This document shows, piece after piece, positions 16,398 to 16,870 of a stretch of DNA of 16,870 nt (its first letter is position 1; every line of letters begins with the position of its first letter). Origin of the DNA: Pseudomonadota bacterium (GTDB lineage: Bacteria; Pseudomonadota; Gammaproteobacteria; Steroidobacterales; Steroidobacteraceae); assembly GCA_021779875.1 (NCBI GenBank), contig JAJXZV010000158.1, positions 1-16,870 on the forward strand, written 5' to 3'. The notes beneath the pieces are model-generated. The model saw only the letters and a list, made by a program, of their open reading frames with translations, ran no database searches and was not told where the DNA came from. The position numbers were made by a program, and so were the translations under genes.

Positions 16398-16801
16398 CCG
16401 AGGAGCGCCTCGACGATGGGCCGGTTGCCCTCGAGGATGCGCTCGGCCGGCAATTGCGCCGGCGCCACCCACTTGAGCGCCTGCCCCTCGAGGCCGCGCG
16501 GCTCACCGCGCCAGCGCGTGACCCGCCAGGTGTCGAGCAGGATGATGCGATCCGGATAGGGAATGTCGTGGCGGAGCAGTTCCTCGGCCGCGAGCAGCAC
16601 GATGCCGAGTTCCTCGGCGAGCTCGCGCCCGAGCCCCGCGAGCCGCTCCTCGCCCGGCTCGAGCTTGCCGCCCGGAAACTCCCAGCCCCCCGCGAGATGC
16701 CGGCCCGGCGGACGCTCGGCGATAAGCACCCGGCCGTCCGGGCCGACCAGCACGCCGGCGACCACGTGAATGCGCCGCGCTGGGGGGGTGTCGGGACTCA
16801 A
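16355..16801 (-). CDS. mutT: MutT-family Nudix hydrolase (8-oxo-dGTP diphosphatase)
   Basis: 148 residues from a TTG at 16801. The full Nudix box, GX5EX7REUXEEXGU, is present at 45-67 (G45, E51, R59, E60, E63, E64, G66). It is preceded by WEFPGG, the E. coli MutT motif, and followed by a MutT-like second half (PDRIILLDTW, GEPRGLEGQALKWV). MutT hydrolyses 8-oxo-dGTP and prevents A:T to C:G mutations. No ATG is available near the N-terminus: starts could be TTG at 16831 (34-base overlap with secA), TTG at 16801 (overlapping the secA stop as TTGA) or GTG at 16765. I prefer 16801 for its tight coupling. The secA-mutT order is conserved in gammaproteobacteria, which supports mutT over other Nudix families. 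The C-terminus overlaps the convergent peptidase gene. Confidence 0.88.
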   Translation of the reverse strand: MSPDTPPARRIHVVAGVLVGPDGRVLIAERPPGRHLAGGWEFPGGKLEPGEERLAGLGRELAEELGIVLLAAEELLRHDIPYPDRIILLDTWRVTRWRGEPRGLEGQALKWVAPAQLPAERILEGNRPIVEALLGQGPGGPGRSASSK

Positions 16802-16870
16802 CCGCTCGCTTGCTGCAAGGCCCCGTGGCAATGCTTGTACTTCTTGCCCGAGCCGCAGGGGCAGGCCTCG
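16798..16870 (-). CDS. secA: Preprotein translocase ATPase SecA, C-terminal SEC-C tail (partial)
   Basis: The last 23 codons and stop of a minus-strand gene entering from the right edge. The peptide contains the SEC-C zinc-binding motif CPCGSGKKYKHCHG, with ligands C, C, C and H in the CxCx8CH pattern. In SecA this tail binds SecB and lipids. Other SEC-C proteins exist, but the position directly upstream of mutT is the conserved secA position. The rest of the gene is outside the window. Confidence 0.88.
   Translation of the reverse strand, partial: EACPCGSGKKYKHCHGALQQASG

Noticed and set aside
14058..16472. Long minus-strand open frame (804 codons) opposite the dipeptidyl peptidase gene
   Set aside because: The plus strand carries a complete catalytic triad and signal peptide; the opposite frame is low-complexity Ala/Arg/Glu/Gly sequence typical of antisense reading in GC-rich DNA.

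Overview
The window is GC-rich, densely packed bacterial DNA. Its core, pilA-pilB-pilC-pilD-coaE-zapD-yacG with mutT and secA nearby, is the gammaproteobacterial type IV pilus/cell-division neighbourhood (compare E. coli ppdD-hofB-hofC / coaE-zapD-yacG-mutT-secA). A complete PilD, a Tpm methyltransferase and a dipeptidyl peptidase IV suggest a Xanthomonadales/Nevskiales/Steroidobacterales-like gammaproteobacterium. The lineage is an inference from gene content and protein style, not from a marker gene.

Left part (1-6757): a cell-envelope glycan region. On the plus strand lie the 3' part of a large polytopic membrane protein (GT-C-like) and a GtrA-family flippase-like protein. On the minus strand lie a small SMR/EamA-type transporter and a SAM-dependent methyltransferase. 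On the plus strand again come a UDP-galactopyranose-mutase-like FAD oxidoreductase and a second large GT-C-like membrane protein. Together they look like the end of a polyprenyl-linked sugar assembly, flipping and transfer module. The acceptor is unknown. The region ends in a good intrinsic terminator.

Middle part (6760-11704): type IV pilus genes. pilA (major pilin) has its own sigma-54 type promoter, strong ribosome binding site and perfect terminator, so it is a single-gene transcription unit. A separate sigma-70-like promoter candidate then precedes pilB (extension ATPase), pilC (platform) and pilD (prepilin peptidase/N-methylase).

Right part (11716-16870): coaE, zapD, yacG, tpm and a secreted S9B dipeptidyl peptidase run on in the same direction with short gaps. 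They meet head-on the minus-strand pair secA (C-terminal SEC-C tail only) and mutT. Compared with E. coli, tpm and the peptidase sit between yacG and mutT, and the secA-mutT pair is in the opposite orientation.

I found no CRISPR array, transposon, rRNA, tRNA or phage gene, and no clearly novel defence or mobile system. The least understood part is the glycan cluster directly upstream of pilA. No stretch over 300 bases lacks a gene; the two main intergenic regions (6758-7013 and 7527-7755) hold the regulatory sites listed.
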